From: Christensenellaceae bacterium
GTDB lineage: Bacteria > Bacillota > Clostridia > Christensenellales > DTU072
DNA: 36,546 nucleotides
Assembly (NCBI GenBank): GCA_031259965.1
Contig: JAIRKT010000083.1
Span: 1-36,546 of the forward strand
Reading direction: 5' to 3'
Part shown: positions 18,501 through 30,600 of the stretch, piece after piece
Numbering within the stretch: position 1 is the stretch's first letter
Layout of the letters: every line of letters starts with the position of its first letter
Notes under the pieces: model-generated
Databases searched by the model: none
What the model was told of the DNA's origin: nothing
What the model saw: only the letters and a program-made list of their open reading frames with translations
Made by a program: the position numbers and the translations under genes

Positions 18501-21500
18501 TATGAGACTATGTTCCGCGAATATAAAACAGTGGATCAAAAGTTTTATGCATATTATCTAACAAAGTATGGGTATTATGTCATGGATGAAGAGGGATGGG
18601 GTTACAAGGTAATATTTGATAGTGTTAATAGTGCATATATAATAGATCTCGGTAGCAACACAAAATATGATGAAGCTATTAGACGTTTATCTGTATATGA
18701 CGCTGCAATGTGGCCGTTGGTATTTCCTGATGCAAAAACCATTCTAGGCAGACTCATGCCATCAAATACCACAACGGAGGAATTAGACGCTATTGATCCG
18801 TACGCTATTTATGATGCGGCAGATTTCTCTATATTTCCAAGAACTTTTACAGATGCCTCGCAAAATGTATATACATACATTTTAGACTCTAAAATGAAGG
18901 GTTATTATAGGGTGCAAACTAGTCTATCGTCTAATCCATATATTTTGTATGATTCATTAAAAGATTTGTATATAACAAAAACAGAAAGTGAAGCGGCGCT
19001 CTTGATAGAATCGAATGTTATACCATCACGCTCATCTGAAGACCCAAATGATATTACAACGCCTATAGTAAACCCCCCAACTATTATTGCACTAGAAACC
19101 GAATTTACTTATTCAAATAAAAAAATAGTCGCTACATGGGATTATTTAGTGCATTATTATATAGTAAAAAGCATTGATAGCACAGATGTTTCATTCAAAT
19201 TACTCTTTAACAAGGATATACAATTATTTTATGTTGGCTCTTTAGAAGATCAAACTAGTGCTAATTCGAATTTCGGAATAAGTGCCGTGACACTCACAAG
19301 CTTGGACTGGGATTCTATAGGTAAGGATCTATGGACTTTTGAGTGGAATCAAGCAGAACATTTCAGGGGCATTACATTTAAAGTACCAACTTGGGAGAGC
19401 ATTACGCTGCAAGGAGGTCTGTTCTATGTTGAAGTAATAATTGGCAATGGGATGATGGCTACTTATAGCCAACTAATAACCATGCGTGTTATGAATAGAG
19501 AAGTTGATACTGATAAATATATCAATGTGAACAGGTATGATGTTAACTTGCCAGGGGATGATAAGAGTTATAAAATAAAAGCGCCTGTTGTTGGTTCTAT
19601 TAAAATTGATCCTTATGTCTATATTATTGCAAAAGCAGATTATAATAACAACGTAGTTTATGCACAAAAAGAAGGTGCGGATGTTGATCCTATGAGTAAT
19701 TTTGTAGAATGGTTCTTCTATAAATACCAAATAACAGTAAAATTTACCGAATTATATGGAAATGAAAATGATTCTCCATCTCTAAATAGAGCGTTTTTGT
19801 GGGAATTTGAATATCAAGATGAATCTTCTACTTATTCTGAATTGAATATAAGTAACCACTTCAATGAAGTTGTATTAACATACATAATTATGGAATTTGA
19901 AAAACAAGTGATGGCGCTCGAGTTGCAAATTCAACCTCGCAAATTAACCCATGTAATGTTTAATGATGAAACTGACTATAATACTTATACAGTTGACGCC
20001 TTAAAAGAAGAAACATATGACATTCCCAATAACCCTACATTATATTTTCAAGATCATAATGGCGAGATATTCACATTAAATTTTGGGAATTTGTTAGATA
20101 AAGAAAAAAGCAGTATTTTAAAGGATTACACATTATCTGATCAATTTTTAGAAAGAAATAGCATACAATTTCAGATCCCTCCAGAGCAAGATCAATATTA
20201 TGTGCTGAGGGAACATGTGATTAACTGGTCAAATCCAAAAGTAACAAATGTAAATGTAGTAGGCAATTCTGATCCATTTGGGACTGGAACTACAAATAAT
20301 AAAACCACTGCTTTTGTGGATATACGTAGTTATGTAGCACCTGATCCCAACACAACCACCATACCAGGAGGCATGTTTGATCCTGGAATTCCGCTTGATT
20401 GGTTTTTTACTGAAATTATAGAGATTAGTGTAAATGTGCCTGACAAGGTAATAAGTACCATAAAATATAAATCATTAGATGTTAAGAATATTTCATTTGA
20501 TAGTAGCATGGATATAGGTGTTTTGCAACTAGATCCATATTCATACAAGACAAGTTATGCAAAACTCCCAACCAAAATTACTGTTTATTTTAACAAGACA
20601 TCAGGAGAAGGTACTGATCCAAGTGACTATGAAGTACTATGGACATTAGCAAATGAGGGGAGCACTAATTATTCAGATTATATTGATATAGATTCGAATG
20701 GGAATCTTATAATAACTCCAAGCAAGGGTGCATCATACCGCAAAATAGAAGCACAAATAGGTAGTGGTGCAGTGAAAATGAATATTTTTGCGTATATATA
20801 TGTGTTTGATGGTGCTGTTACAGCTTATGAATTATATAATGGTGATCCATCCCAACAGGACTCTACAAAAATTGCAGGTGGAAGCGATGAAACTACATTC
20901 AAAACAACAGATCTAAATTATGTTTATAAAGTAGACACCTTCCAAAGATTTTTGTTACCAAATTATGTGAAACTATATTTTGGCAGTGTGGACGACTATA
21001 GAATATATAAAGTATATAGCTTTATAAATGAAGACATGGATTCCGATAGTTATTTTGGAAGTGAATATAAGGACTACTCTGGAGCTTGGAATTATTTTAC
21101 AGGTAATTATGACCAATACGAGGGTGCTAAAATTGTTTTAGGTATTAATATTTCTCAAAGCAACGATAAAGTATTACTTTTGTCAAGTGATAACACCAAT
21201 GTAACGAGCTATATTAGATTAAATGTAGATGTTCTAAATCGTGCAGATGCTCAAACCTCCCCAATTGTGGACATTAAGTTGCCTCTGTTTGATAGTGAAA
21301 ATGGAAAATACTCAACAAAAATTAGTGCCAAAGATAGCAACTCTGGACTCGATATTGAATTAACAATAGAAGATATAAATTTTGCCTCATACACAAATGT
21401 ATATGGCTATTTCCTAAATTTGCTAAGTAAAATTGAATTAACTTTAAATAAAGTATCTGATGACACTGAAAATCCTCTAGTCACAATTACTGATTCCCTA

Positions 21501-24467
21501 CATATATACACATTAACAGAATATAAGGAGTATTATTATATAGTTCGCACTTTTGATGCAACAAAGATTGCAGGAAGTGAGGGATTAAAAATAACAATAT
21601 ACTTAGGGACCGGTCCTGGTGCGCAGGATTGTACTGTAATAATTAAAAATTGCACACTTGAACGTCTGCTAGTTGACGGAATTTGCTACGATCGTGGTGA
21701 TGAGAATGAATCATCAGTGTTGATTGCTCCTTATGATGAAATTACATCTGAACCTGTGTATAATGATGATAACCCTTATGTCTTTGCGACAGATCTTGAT
21801 TTAAAACTCACATTCCGAATGAATGGTGAGGATCACCATGCAGACGTTGATGCTCCTGATGTTTGGTATCTAGTAGAAAATATAAGCATGCATGGCCTAG
21901 ATGGGACTCTCCCATATAATGAATTGCCCTGGGATATTTTGCAGTGGGGTGGGAGCGCGATTTTTTCAACATTGCTAGATGATGGATCACGTGTTTATCG
22001 CAAATTTGAAATAGTAGGACTAACGGTTGAAACATTTAGTGCTGATCATGATTATTATAAAATTGAAGCATATAATGATACAGAGACAAGTATAAAAGGT
22101 GGTTTAGTTGTGATTGAGACCATATATTCGGTCTATGATAGCATATTTAATCTAACGAGCAGTCATCTGCCATCTGCTATATATAATCAGGATGGGACGC
22201 TAGTATACGTGCCAGAATGGAATATAGAGTTAAATATAAACGAATTAATGAATTCAAAGGGCTTATCACAATACTACCTATTAGACGTAAAGAGAGATGA
22301 GCATGTGCTCCTTGCTTCTGCTCTTGTACTCGGCTCTGAAATAAAATTATATATTGAAATTCGCAAATCTGAACTAATTTCAATTGAATACACTGGCACT
22401 GGAAATAAAGGATACACTTCGACTGTAGTAGGAGACGTTTTGCGTGTTGATATTCACCAATATAAAATGGCTGATTATGCTGGGTTGTTTACTATGCCAG
22501 AGAGTTTGATTTTGCATTTTAGTGGTGGGGGGAGTTACACTTTAGTAAACCCACAAATTTTGGATGCGGCAGGCGTCCAGCAAATTGCTATACCCTACAC
22601 TTATGCTGGTCATTCGTTAAATAATTATAATGATAACTCAGTTAGTACGACCATACGGTTATTTGATGGGCAAGAACGCACTATAGGATTTCAATTCAAA
22701 AATTTAACTGTAAATTATATTACAATTGATAGTGTTGACATTAAAGATAATAATTACTCGGTGGATCCATATGACACATCTAAAAGGGAAATACCTTTAA
22801 AAGTAACAGTTAATTTTGCGAACCCCGCTGATGCGTATATTTATACAGTGTCAGGTTGGGTTTTAGTTGATGGATATCCTACCTTTGAATTAAAATATGA
22901 TACCTACAGAAGACTGCTACAAAATCGGGATTTAGGAGATGATAAATTTAAGTTCACTGGCTTATTGACAGCCCCAGGACTTGCAGATCAAATTTTGAAT
23001 TTAAATGTAACTGTTCGAGATTGTGTAGCAGATAGCTATGTTTTTACATCATCATACGTTGATTCGAATGGCACAAGGCATACGGAAAATAAAACAGATT
23101 ATTATGAGAGTCAGTCACCCACTCTATATTATCATTTTGATGACATATTTACAGAAAGTGTTTCTGATATTCCTGTCAAGCTGATATCAGCCACTCTCAA
23201 TGGCAGTAATAAAAATGGTGTTTCTTTAGAGAATATTAATATAATATGGCAGATAAATGAATCAGCAATAGTAGCATCTGGACAAGCCGGTGATGGTCGT
23301 CTTATAACTGGTTATATAGGAAGTCCTGAGTATGGACAACCCATACAAATTAGAATTTATGTAACAGCGTGGTCTTTTATTGATATTCGTCGCGAGATTG
23401 CTCCGGGCGAATATCAAATTATGGATGCAACTAAAATGTTTGTATTCTCTTTAATAGATGACACATCAACCATATCATCATTCCAGTTAGTCTTATCAAA
23501 ATCAAATCCCATACCAAATGGCTTAGGCTCCTCTCCTTCTTCGTCCCCCAAAACCATAGTGTTTGTGCCTCAAGAAAAGGATAGTAATGTCAAATACAGA
23601 ATGATATGGGATAAAACTGCACTTAATTTGTTAAAGGCTTCACCAGATAGTGAAATAACTGGAATTGTTAGTCTTGGTGGCGTGGGCGAGCTGGGTATTA
23701 ATAAACTTACAATACCTGGAAATGTTAAATACAGATATGATATGCCAACAATAACCGAAATCGAATTTAAGTTTGATGATAATAACTATATAGGCAGAGG
23801 TCAATCTGGCATAGCGGCATGGATTTTAAATCCCTTAGCACTTAATTTTGCACAGGAAGCTATAGCATACGGAATCAAAGGGGATAATGTAGATGCGGAA
23901 TTGGGAAATGTTACCATAACCTGGCCTTTGACATTTGCTAGTTCAGATAATCGCGGAGAGATTCTTGATAAGTATTTAAAAGGCGGTGTCTATAGAATAA
24001 ATGTATGGCTCACTTTAACGGTTGGAGAAAAAGTACTTACTAGAGAATTTAATGTAGCATGTGTTTTCCTAGATATGTCTCCAAATGAGCAAACCGTGAT
24101 TAAAGCGTCTTCTTCAGATGTTTTAAAAACGATTTCCAAATTTGAAATAAGAACTATTTATGATAAAAATACGTACGTTGGATTAGTGAATCCATACAGA
24201 GATTCATACGATCAACAGCTAGTAAGAGACATTTTGAATTTTGGGATAGAACACCTGTTAAATATTAATAATCCCTCTACAGAAAAGTATGAAATAGAAA
24301 TATCTAATATTAAGTGGGATAGCGCTTATGTTGATAATAATGGAGACCTCAAAAATTATACAGAAATTAAAGAGGCAATTTATGTTTATGTAATGGCGTG
24401 TAAAATTAATGGAAGGGATTATAATTATTGTAGTTATTATTTCTCAGTAAAAGTCACTAAATTATAG
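15534..24467 (+). CDS. giant surface lipoprotein 2 with Ig-like 'DPY' stalk (2977 aa)
   Basis: A lipoprotein signal peptide ends in a perfect lipobox LIGC with Cys26. Residues about 27-870 form an N-terminal part that resembles lipoprotein 3: YGGGIQLQDLGFP (about 462-474) against YLGGGIALTELGFP, and LSDIFGAMIGD (about 680) against LSTLFGLIIGD. After that comes a long beta-rich stalk of repeated modules with the pattern (I/V/L)DPY, a spacer, LP, alternating I/V strands, and a closing Trp. Clear examples start at Asp1359, Asp1667 and Asp2411, with degenerate copies between. It is acidic and rich in Tyr, Asn and Asp, with few Cys. There is no LPXTG, transmembrane end or catalytic motif, so the lipid is its only anchor. 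ATG 15534 is preferred over GTG 15531 because GAGG lies 7 nt before it. It is probably a cell-surface fibre for adhesion or carbohydrate contact; that role is inference. Confidence 0.82.
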   Translation: MSGRKTFFKTILILAIALLCLVLIGCLPYDSGVESPYNVDHDSIANVDHRYPDHSETRKNEVVDRATNSMDALLDHLDTDITAETGYYMGADVVINTYDVVPSERSAFRLRLRANLYTYPYEIKDENGDKILDEEGLPLVDPEALARHNELIKYNDIILEWFDAMSNQMLIGFYFDGLNPNAADAGNHLYLNLLGSKRIFLDFGDSVLYQQIVRLITHFDLNTIVSGAADEEDPGYVSLFNQLLKTAITTNYKEVLNGEETSLFFYGVNLDAIRSTITEEVQDFFAPFKDRFDPLTNKYLGFKFSTLGAITFESINSDMQFLINKPSKDLDEMLTGLVLDASGNASVLKANGYESVPYTATFDIDYALRISTDIVIDKTDYQVYNYGSYEFVGDLWIPMLNLEMDALIRTDINEYDPEKGLTNATNRVWAEFYDQSNQNVLIGLYYKDELVYMNIQELMDMYGGGIQLQDLGFPQAYKDGIDLADLLTMLFDIIDEYIVIAVDGILKPSDPDAEDTFGIITEAITDNMVSTMKDPLIPESRNTMKIKLDIELIRIILREVYGTTYTNELIINLLLEFIGVDLYEMAMILGIDVNVLLETIYIDVTYDVDEYTIKIEVRRLEEVGQEEEGDLILRLNLSPTHIGEEVIISYPQLNNYKPLQQIQTYSAVIEGEIIFAKKESVYLSDIFGAMIGDLSGKNTEYLLPNEAAIYFSLTYDMYIRDQILEGNRWTRAGRSAISANIYIYDNFGQRVDLARIYANDVSFDSASPIDEFGYMWIELVCIEGMPKLKVREDLFIESLYQILGGEADDSEGVIVSPTTIIQALMEDSWPVFEPEVIRLTTSNQMFKNLFGVDELIADITLQVGFKQRVRNIDELENGFAMYSVGGLANISGETMYEIKLHETIKVTFDFGTHVEVKDFIIDYDPLSITVPNADGYFYPATNGQFMGVMRAYRVSVNYKDTIVSLQEPHLDKEPINGAFSSSVNAYYDSYETMFREYKTVDQKFYAYYLTKYGYYVMDEEGWGYKVIFDSVNSAYIIDLGSNTKYDEAIRRLSVYDAAMWPLVFPDAKTILGRLMPSNTTTEELDAIDPYAIYDAADFSIFPRTFTDASQNVYTYILDSKMKGYYRVQTSLSSNPYILYDSLKDLYITKTESEAALLIESNVIPSRSSEDPNDITTPIVNPPTIIALETEFTYSNKKIVATWDYLVHYYIVKSIDSTDVSFKLLFNKDIQLFYVGSLEDQTSANSNFGISAVTLTSLDWDSIGKDLWTFEWNQAEHFRGITFKVPTWESITLQGGLFYVEVIIGNGMMATYSQLITMRVMNREVDTDKYINVNRYDVNLPGDDKSYKIKAPVVGSIKIDPYVYIIAKADYNNNVVYAQKEGADVDPMSNFVEWFFYKYQITVKFTELYGNENDSPSLNRAFLWEFEYQDESSTYSELNISNHFNEVVLTYIIMEFEKQVMALELQIQPRKLTHVMFNDETDYNTYTVDALKEETYDIPNNPTLYFQDHNGEIFTLNFGNLLDKEKSSILKDYTLSDQFLERNSIQFQIPPEQDQYYVLREHVINWSNPKVTNVNVVGNSDPFGTGTTNNKTTAFVDIRSYVAPDPNTTTIPGGMFDPGIPLDWFFTEIIEISVNVPDKVISTIKYKSLDVKNISFDSSMDIGVLQLDPYSYKTSYAKLPTKITVYFNKTSGEGTDPSDYEVLWTLANEGSTNYSDYIDIDSNGNLIITPSKGASYRKIEAQIGSGAVKMNIFAYIYVFDGAVTAYELYNGDPSQQDSTKIAGGSDETTFKTTDLNYVYKVDTFQRFLLPNYVKLYFGSVDDYRIYKVYSFINEDMDSDSYFGSEYKDYSGAWNYFTGNYDQYEGAKIVLGINISQSNDKVLLLSSDNTNVTSYIRLNVDVLNRADAQTSPIVDIKLPLFDSENGKYSTKISAKDSNSGLDIELTIEDINFASYTNVYGYFLNLLSKIELTLNKVSDDTENPLVTITDSLHIYTLTEYKEYYYIVRTFDATKIAGSEGLKITIYLGTGPGAQDCTVIIKNCTLERLLVDGICYDRGDENESSVLIAPYDEITSEPVYNDDNPYVFATDLDLKLTFRMNGEDHHADVDAPDVWYLVENISMHGLDGTLPYNELPWDILQWGGSAIFSTLLDDGSRVYRKFEIVGLTVETFSADHDYYKIEAYNDTETSIKGGLVVIETIYSVYDSIFNLTSSHLPSAIYNQDGTLVYVPEWNIELNINELMNSKGLSQYYLLDVKRDEHVLLASALVLGSEIKLYIEIRKSELISIEYTGTGNKGYTSTVVGDVLRVDIHQYKMADYAGLFTMPESLILHFSGGGSYTLVNPQILDAAGVQQIAIPYTYAGHSLNNYNDNSVSTTIRLFDGQERTIGFQFKNLTVNYITIDSVDIKDNNYSVDPYDTSKREIPLKVTVNFANPADAYIYTVSGWVLVDGYPTFELKYDTYRRLLQNRDLGDDKFKFTGLLTAPGLADQILNLNVTVRDCVADSYVFTSSYVDSNGTRHTENKTDYYESQSPTLYYHFDDIFTESVSDIPVKLISATLNGSNKNGVSLENINIIWQINESAIVASGQAGDGRLITGYIGSPEYGQPIQIRIYVTAWSFIDIRREIAPGEYQIMDATKMFVFSLIDDTSTISSFQLVLSKSNPIPNGLGSSPSSSPKTIVFVPQEKDSNVKYRMIWDKTALNLLKASPDSEITGIVSLGGVGELGINKLTIPGNVKYRYDMPTITEIEFKFDDNNYIGRGQSGIAAWILNPLALNFAQEAIAYGIKGDNVDAELGNVTITWPLTFASSDNRGEILDKYLKGGVYRINVWLTLTVGEKVLTREFNVACVFLDMSPNEQTVIKASSSDVLKTISKFEIRTIYDKNTYVGLVNPYRDSYDQQLVRDILNFGIEHLLNINNPSTEKYEIEISNIKWDSAYVDNNGDLKNYTEIKEAIYVYVMACKINGRDYNYCSYYFSVKVTKL

Positions 24468-24511
24468 ATTCTAACTGCATTAAAATTATTATTAGTTTTG
24501 TTTGAATAAAT

Positions 24512-24534
24512 AGCTCGCCTGCTTTGCGAGTTTT
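24512..24534 (+). terminator. probable terminator of lipoprotein 2
   Basis: AGCTCGC (24512-24518) and GCGAGTT (24526-24532) form a 7-bp stem with one G-U pair around a 7-nt loop, running into TTTT (24531-24534). The T-run is short, so some readthrough into lipoprotein 3 is possible. Confidence 0.55.
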
Positions 24535-24614
24535 GCCACAGGAGACAAGATCCAACACTCTAAAAACCGAAAGTTTATTAAGTGTGATTTTTTCGATGAA
24601 AGTGGAATTAAGCG

Positions 24615-24638
24615 ACAAATTTATTAGTATAAATTTGT
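24615..24638. promoter_or_regulatory. 10-bp palindrome over a possible -10 before lipoprotein 3
   Basis: ACAAATTTAT (24615-24624), TAGT and ATAAATTTGT (24629-24638) form a perfect 10-bp inverted repeat. A -10-like TATAAA (24628-24633) lies inside it, but no good -35 is seen. A repressor bound here would block the promoter; an mRNA hairpin is the alternative. The ribosome site AAAGG (24651-24655) is 9 nt before ATG 24665. Confidence 0.45.
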
Positions 24639-24664
24639 GTGATACAACATAAAGGCAGTAATTT

Positions 24665-27600
24665 ATGAAAAGATTGTTTGGGAAAATTTTAATTATTCTT
24701 TTGCTGACAACCTTGCTTGTCCTGCTCGTTGCGTGTCAAGATGGCGATGGTAAATCAACAGGTGGCACAGGTTCGAACGACTCTGATACAAAGGATTCAG
24801 TAGATGCAAATGAGCTTGCAACTGCAATTCGCAATGGATTAATTACTACGTCAAATAATATTTTGGATACCACAAAAAGACATGTTAAATCTGAATACGA
24901 GTTTAGACTAAATACAATAAATGTTACAATAGTATATGAGGCCAATTATGATGACGCACAGAACGAAAATAGCGAGATTCTGCTTAAGATATATGATAAT
25001 CAAAATGTAAAAAACACCTCTTTCTTCTATTACTACGAAGGAAAGTTGTATTATGAGTTTTGTGGAAATAGGTATTATGTCCCACAGTTTAATTATTCTG
25101 GCACATTCCAAATCTTTTATAATTTCATACGGCTATTTGATATTGGGAGTTATTTGTTTGGAAATCCCGATATGTTTGAATCAAATGATGAATTTATTAA
25201 AGAAGAGGATGACTCAGGACTAGATTCTTTTTCAAACTATGTGAAGGCAATTATAACAAGCGCAGAACTTGATAGCCTTTCAGTTTATGGAGAATCGGAT
25301 AGTTATAAAAATGTAAGGATTAAAAATGTTTCCTTAGACAAAATAAAAGAGCCAGTTAATGATTTTTTGACAAGTTATGTTAAAGGTTATATTGGAACAA
25401 AATTAGATGTAATTAGTTTAGTTCTGCTCGGATTTAGACTTAGTGATCTTGGAAATGTAGGTATTGGTATTGTAAACGCTAACACTTTAGAATTTGCAAT
25501 AAGAGATAATGCTGTTACAGATATTAATTTAGTAATAGATGGTGTTCAGACTGATAACGTAAATAGTTTTTATTTAGGTTTGAAATATTCGCTATCAAAT
25601 AAAACCGATAATATAAAGCTTGATGCATACGACGATCCATCACAAAATGCTATAATTATAAATGGTGATGATAATCAAACTGGCTACTGGCTTTCTAGAT
25701 CTGGTGAGTATCATTATAAAGGGACACTTTATGTAGACATATTAAACGAGACTTTTGATGCTGAATTAATGGCAAAACTAAGTTTTGGCGATAATTTGGA
25801 AAACGAATTTTTGTTGGATATAAGAAAGAAAACATCAAATCCAGTGATAAATGATAATACTACTATACTCAACAAAGAAATAGCTTCATTTTATTATAAT
25901 TATTTAGATGACGAACAATTGTATGTAAGTTTAAAAGGCTTAATGGATGATTATTTGGGTGGGGGAATTGCATTAACAGAACTCGGATTTCCTAAAGCGC
26001 GAATCAGCGGTTTGGATCTTACTAAGGAAATGGCATATTACCTTACTATCATATTAGAGCAGTTGTCATACAATATTACGCTAGGTGATTTGATAGGCGA
26101 AATTGGCGGTACTGATGAAATTACAGGAAGGTTGCATACCATTATTTCAAAGTCTAGAACAATAGGAAACTCCTATTATGAATTGACAATGGATAATGAA
26201 TTCTTTAGTGTTATGTTGGGCGACTATCAGACTTCATTTATGGATCGCATGGCAAGTTTCATTGGAATTGAAGTGGAAACGCTCAGAGCAATTCTGGGTT
26301 TGGGTGCGGTAGACGATCTCAAACTAATTCTGGGTTTTGATTATTTAACAGGCGAGATGAACCTTTCACTATATAATGGCGATAGCAGGTTTTTCGTTTT
26401 CTCAATGAAAAACCAAAAGATAAAAAGTTCTGAATTCATAGTTACACCTCCACTAGACTTTAATCCTGAAGATTATGAGTCATTTACACCATCAGAATCA
26501 CTGCATATACACACAGAGGGATTAATCTATATGCAAGGTTCATCTGAAGCTGATCTCTCAACCCTATTTGGTTTGATAATAGGAGACGAAACAGGTTTGA
26601 ATTCTCCTTTTGCACTTACCATAAATGATAAATTGTATGTTTCAGTTGATTCTTGGAAAGAGGATGGTATTGATTTTATAAATGCTACTATATGGCTCAA
26701 TCCTCTGCTTAAATCTAGTTATGCTGGTGGAATTTTGCAATTTACAGTAAATGATATTGATGAGAATGACACGCCACTTATCCGAATTTATACTTCAAAA
26801 GAAGATCCTGATTATTTTTTGATTGAATTAAGAGACTTAAATTTCAGCAGAGGTTTGTTGCAAAACCCAGTTAAATACAAAGCTTCTAGATCTGGGTTAT
26901 ACGAAGTCTTCAAACAAATGCGCGGTAATAATAATATTTTTACAAGTGATAACTATAGTGAGGCATATAACATACTTACAAGAGATGCAACAGTTGAGTT
27001 GAATAACGAATGGTTTGTTGTGCGTCTCTCACCATATAATGTTGGAGGCATTCTGTACGATCCTATTTATGATATACTAGGTGTTGCAAACATGAATGCC
27101 GCGCTCAAAGTAAAGATTTCATTTACAACACCAGATAGTAGTGCTTATGTGTCGGACGAAAGCATATACGTGCTGCCTGTTATAGAGCAACTAGATGATT
27201 TAGTTTTTGATTCGATGTACGTGGCCGTCTGGCATGAGAGTGCACAGGTGCGTTTTGGAGATGATGGCCCTTATGAATTTAAACTCGCCTTTAATAATGA
27301 CTCTTCTAGTATAATAGATGGTGTCTATTTATATGCTCCTACCGCTAGACTTTTTGGTCAAGATGTTACATATTTTATGCTGATAACAAACAAAGAAATT
27401 GGAACCAAGCGAATAACAGCATTAAAAGAATATTCGCTGGCTTTAGATCCAACAAAATTGTTTCCAATCCCAACTGAAATAGCAGTTTATTATGACGATC
27501 CAGATCAATCGAGAGATGGAACAGAAAAGTTTGAAATAGAGAATTTCCCATATACAAATGAAAGCATAAGGCTTCTAACAACAGGTGTAGAAGCTCAGTA

Positions 27601-30600
27601 CTATACAATTGTAATAGGAAAGGGTAGCATTGCTGAGACGCGATTTTTGATGCCTATCGAAATTTTGAATAGAGACTTCCAAGTAGACGAGTTTATAGGT
27701 GACGTGCCCATTGTAGCAGTTGCAACCATAGACCCATACGATTATGCTATCCAAAAATCTGCGAATGCAGATTATAATCCATTATCAAAATATAACGACC
27801 AGGTGCTGAGGTTTGGGACTAACAAGAAAAATTCCAATGCAATAATCTCGGAAAATTTCACATTCAATTGGAAAATGTCAGCAGATGAAGAGAAAACTAT
27901 ATCATATCACGGTGGAAGATTCTTTGTGTATGATTATTTCAATGATACAAAGGTTGCCTTAGAAGTTATTATTGTAGCAAAGGAAATAAGTTATATCCAG
28001 ATAATTCATAATATGAATGGTAATTTAGTGTGGGAATTAGCAGGTGAATATACTATAGACGCTATTGATTTAGCTACCTACACTATTCCTGTTGTTTCAA
28101 CAGACAAAATACAGATTAGAATTTATTTTAAATCAAGTAGCGCTGAAATTCCATCCAGGTATAGAATAATAGGAGAAGCCAATGATTCGTTTGTCATAGA
28201 CGATTTTTGTGATGGTGTTTATAACATCGACAATTTTGCGTTCCAATGGGTCTATAAAGTAGCCAATCCATCCTTAATTTCACTAGATGGAACAGTTAAC
28301 ACTCTGTCAAACGCTACTAATATAGATACAGCATTGTTTAAAGACTTACTAATTGGCACACAAACCGTTACATTGACAGTTCGTGCACCATCAAGACGTA
28401 TTCAATCAGTTGCCGACTCAATACTAGCATACACACAGTTAATGCAGGGTGATGATGGCAAACTAAATCCGGCTGTTAGTATTAAAGAATTTGTTAGACC
28501 AACTGCAGTAGGTTATGGTCCCATTGGATCTACCACCGACGTCGATGGAGCTTTTATAATAGCAAACCCACTAGATAGTACAGGCAACAACAAACTGCCC
28601 AGCACTATTAATTTTGATATGTCATTCGCTGGAGGCACTATTAGAAAGACATATGCGGTTTCGTGGGAGGCTCATCTCATGACAAGTGGTGATAACAATG
28701 CGGATATTACAAATATGCTTCCAGAAGAGAACTGGATTAGACTTTATGGTTCAATAGGCGATGTTGAAGGTAAAAAGCAGACTATAACAGTTATTGTCCA
28801 TAACACGAATGGTTCATATAAAAATGTGGAGATGTATGATATAGATGGGAATTTAACAGCCGAAAATAATACTGTAACCATTGACCCATATAATCCAAAT
28901 GCATTACCTGTTAGGTTGAAAATAACATATGATATTCCGACTGCAGATGGTAATCATTCAGTTACTGATGAGTATATTGTTGGAGGTAGTGGAGATGATG
29001 CATCTAGTCCATGGAAATACGATGGTGAGGTGGTAGACAATAATACTTTCTCTTACAAGGGAGGTAGCTATGTTTTAACGACAGATGTACCAGGTTCTCT
29101 CGAGAAAGGACGATTGCCACAAAGTATAACACTTATGGTTATTATACAAAACATGGAAGTGCAAGAGGGCGTAATATTTGGACTCAGAGACAATAACGAG
29201 AACCTAAATAGCCCAATTAACACCTATTCTGAAGAGAGTGCAAGACTTTTGGAAAAGCTGAGCTCTGAAAACAACACGTTAATCGGGGTACGATATCGCG
29301 AATCGGGAATTCCAAATTCAAAAAATGAAATACCAGTAGTATGGGATAATGCGCAGGAGTTAATTAATGCGCTTGAAGGTTACAAGGACACAAAACTAAC
29401 GCTTACTGGTAAAATATATAGTGGCACTACTAATCTAGAACAGTCAGTGTCATTAGCATTTGATGTAAGAGCACCTGAGATTACAAACATTTCGTTTACA
29501 GGATTAGATGAGTTAACTAGCACAGTTGGTGTTTCTAAACCTGCAATTGAAATTAAAACTTCAATCAGTGAAAATGGAAATTCAATTACATTTGTAATTA
29601 ACAAGCCTTATGCCTTAGTTAATGCAGGTGCTGGTAGATATTTAGCAGGCGAAGATGGAAACGATAGTTCATTAATATTGTACAATTTCTTAACTCAAAC
29701 ATTAGGGCATATATTTGTTGAATTTAGTGGTAATGATTCAGATTATTATGGTGCTGTGTTTGAGGACATTACAGGTATAGACACTGAAATTTTTGTAAAA
29801 CTAGCAAACACTCAAGAAGATACAGTCACAAAAGACTTTGTAATATTCCAACTGGGAGTGGGCAGCGCAAAATACAAAATAAATGTACAAGTTATAGTTT
29901 ATAAAGATGCATTATCAGCTAATGTTGTTAACTTGTCAGTTGAAGTATTTGGAGAGAGTGGTCAACTTTTGTATGAAAACGAACCATTTTATTTGCCTGA
30001 TTATATAACTGTTAATTACAGAGAAAGTGGTGTTGTAGTATATAATGGTGTTGTGTGGAGTGCTCAAGGAATAGCGGCCGCAATTGTTAAACAAGACGAA
30101 AACGGGCAATATATAAATTCAGAAAACTTTTTTGAAGCTAATAGTTTTGCGGGGCAAAGGGTTGTAGTTTCATATGTTATATTGCCACAAGGTGAGACTA
30201 TAACATTAAACATAGATTTTCTCTCAAAAAACATAAATTCCTACAATTATTCCGCAACGGCCGCCAGTGATGTCCCACAATATAACATACGTGATGGTGT
30301 TTTGACTGTTGATAATATCTATTCATTCGGTATATTTGACTCAAGGTCATTGCCTAGCACTATTGTGCCGAGGGCTACAGGTGGAAAAGAAGGTTTTCAA
30401 ATCACAGATGGTGAAACAATTAAATTTATATCTAACTGGTTACCAATGACCGCATATGCTATATCAGCAAACGAGTTTGATATAGAGCACATAATGCGAG
30501 ACATAAACACTATGTTTGATGGCACAAATCCTACGGAAATTGAAATAGCTTGGATGCGTCTTATTATGTATAACGGAAGAACCCAAGATATCATACTTAA

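Noticed and set aside
15240-24575. Shared CTAAAAACCGA string in the gaps before lipoproteins 2 and 3
   Set aside because: It is only 11 bases, AT-rich and at different distances from the genes, so it is probably chance.
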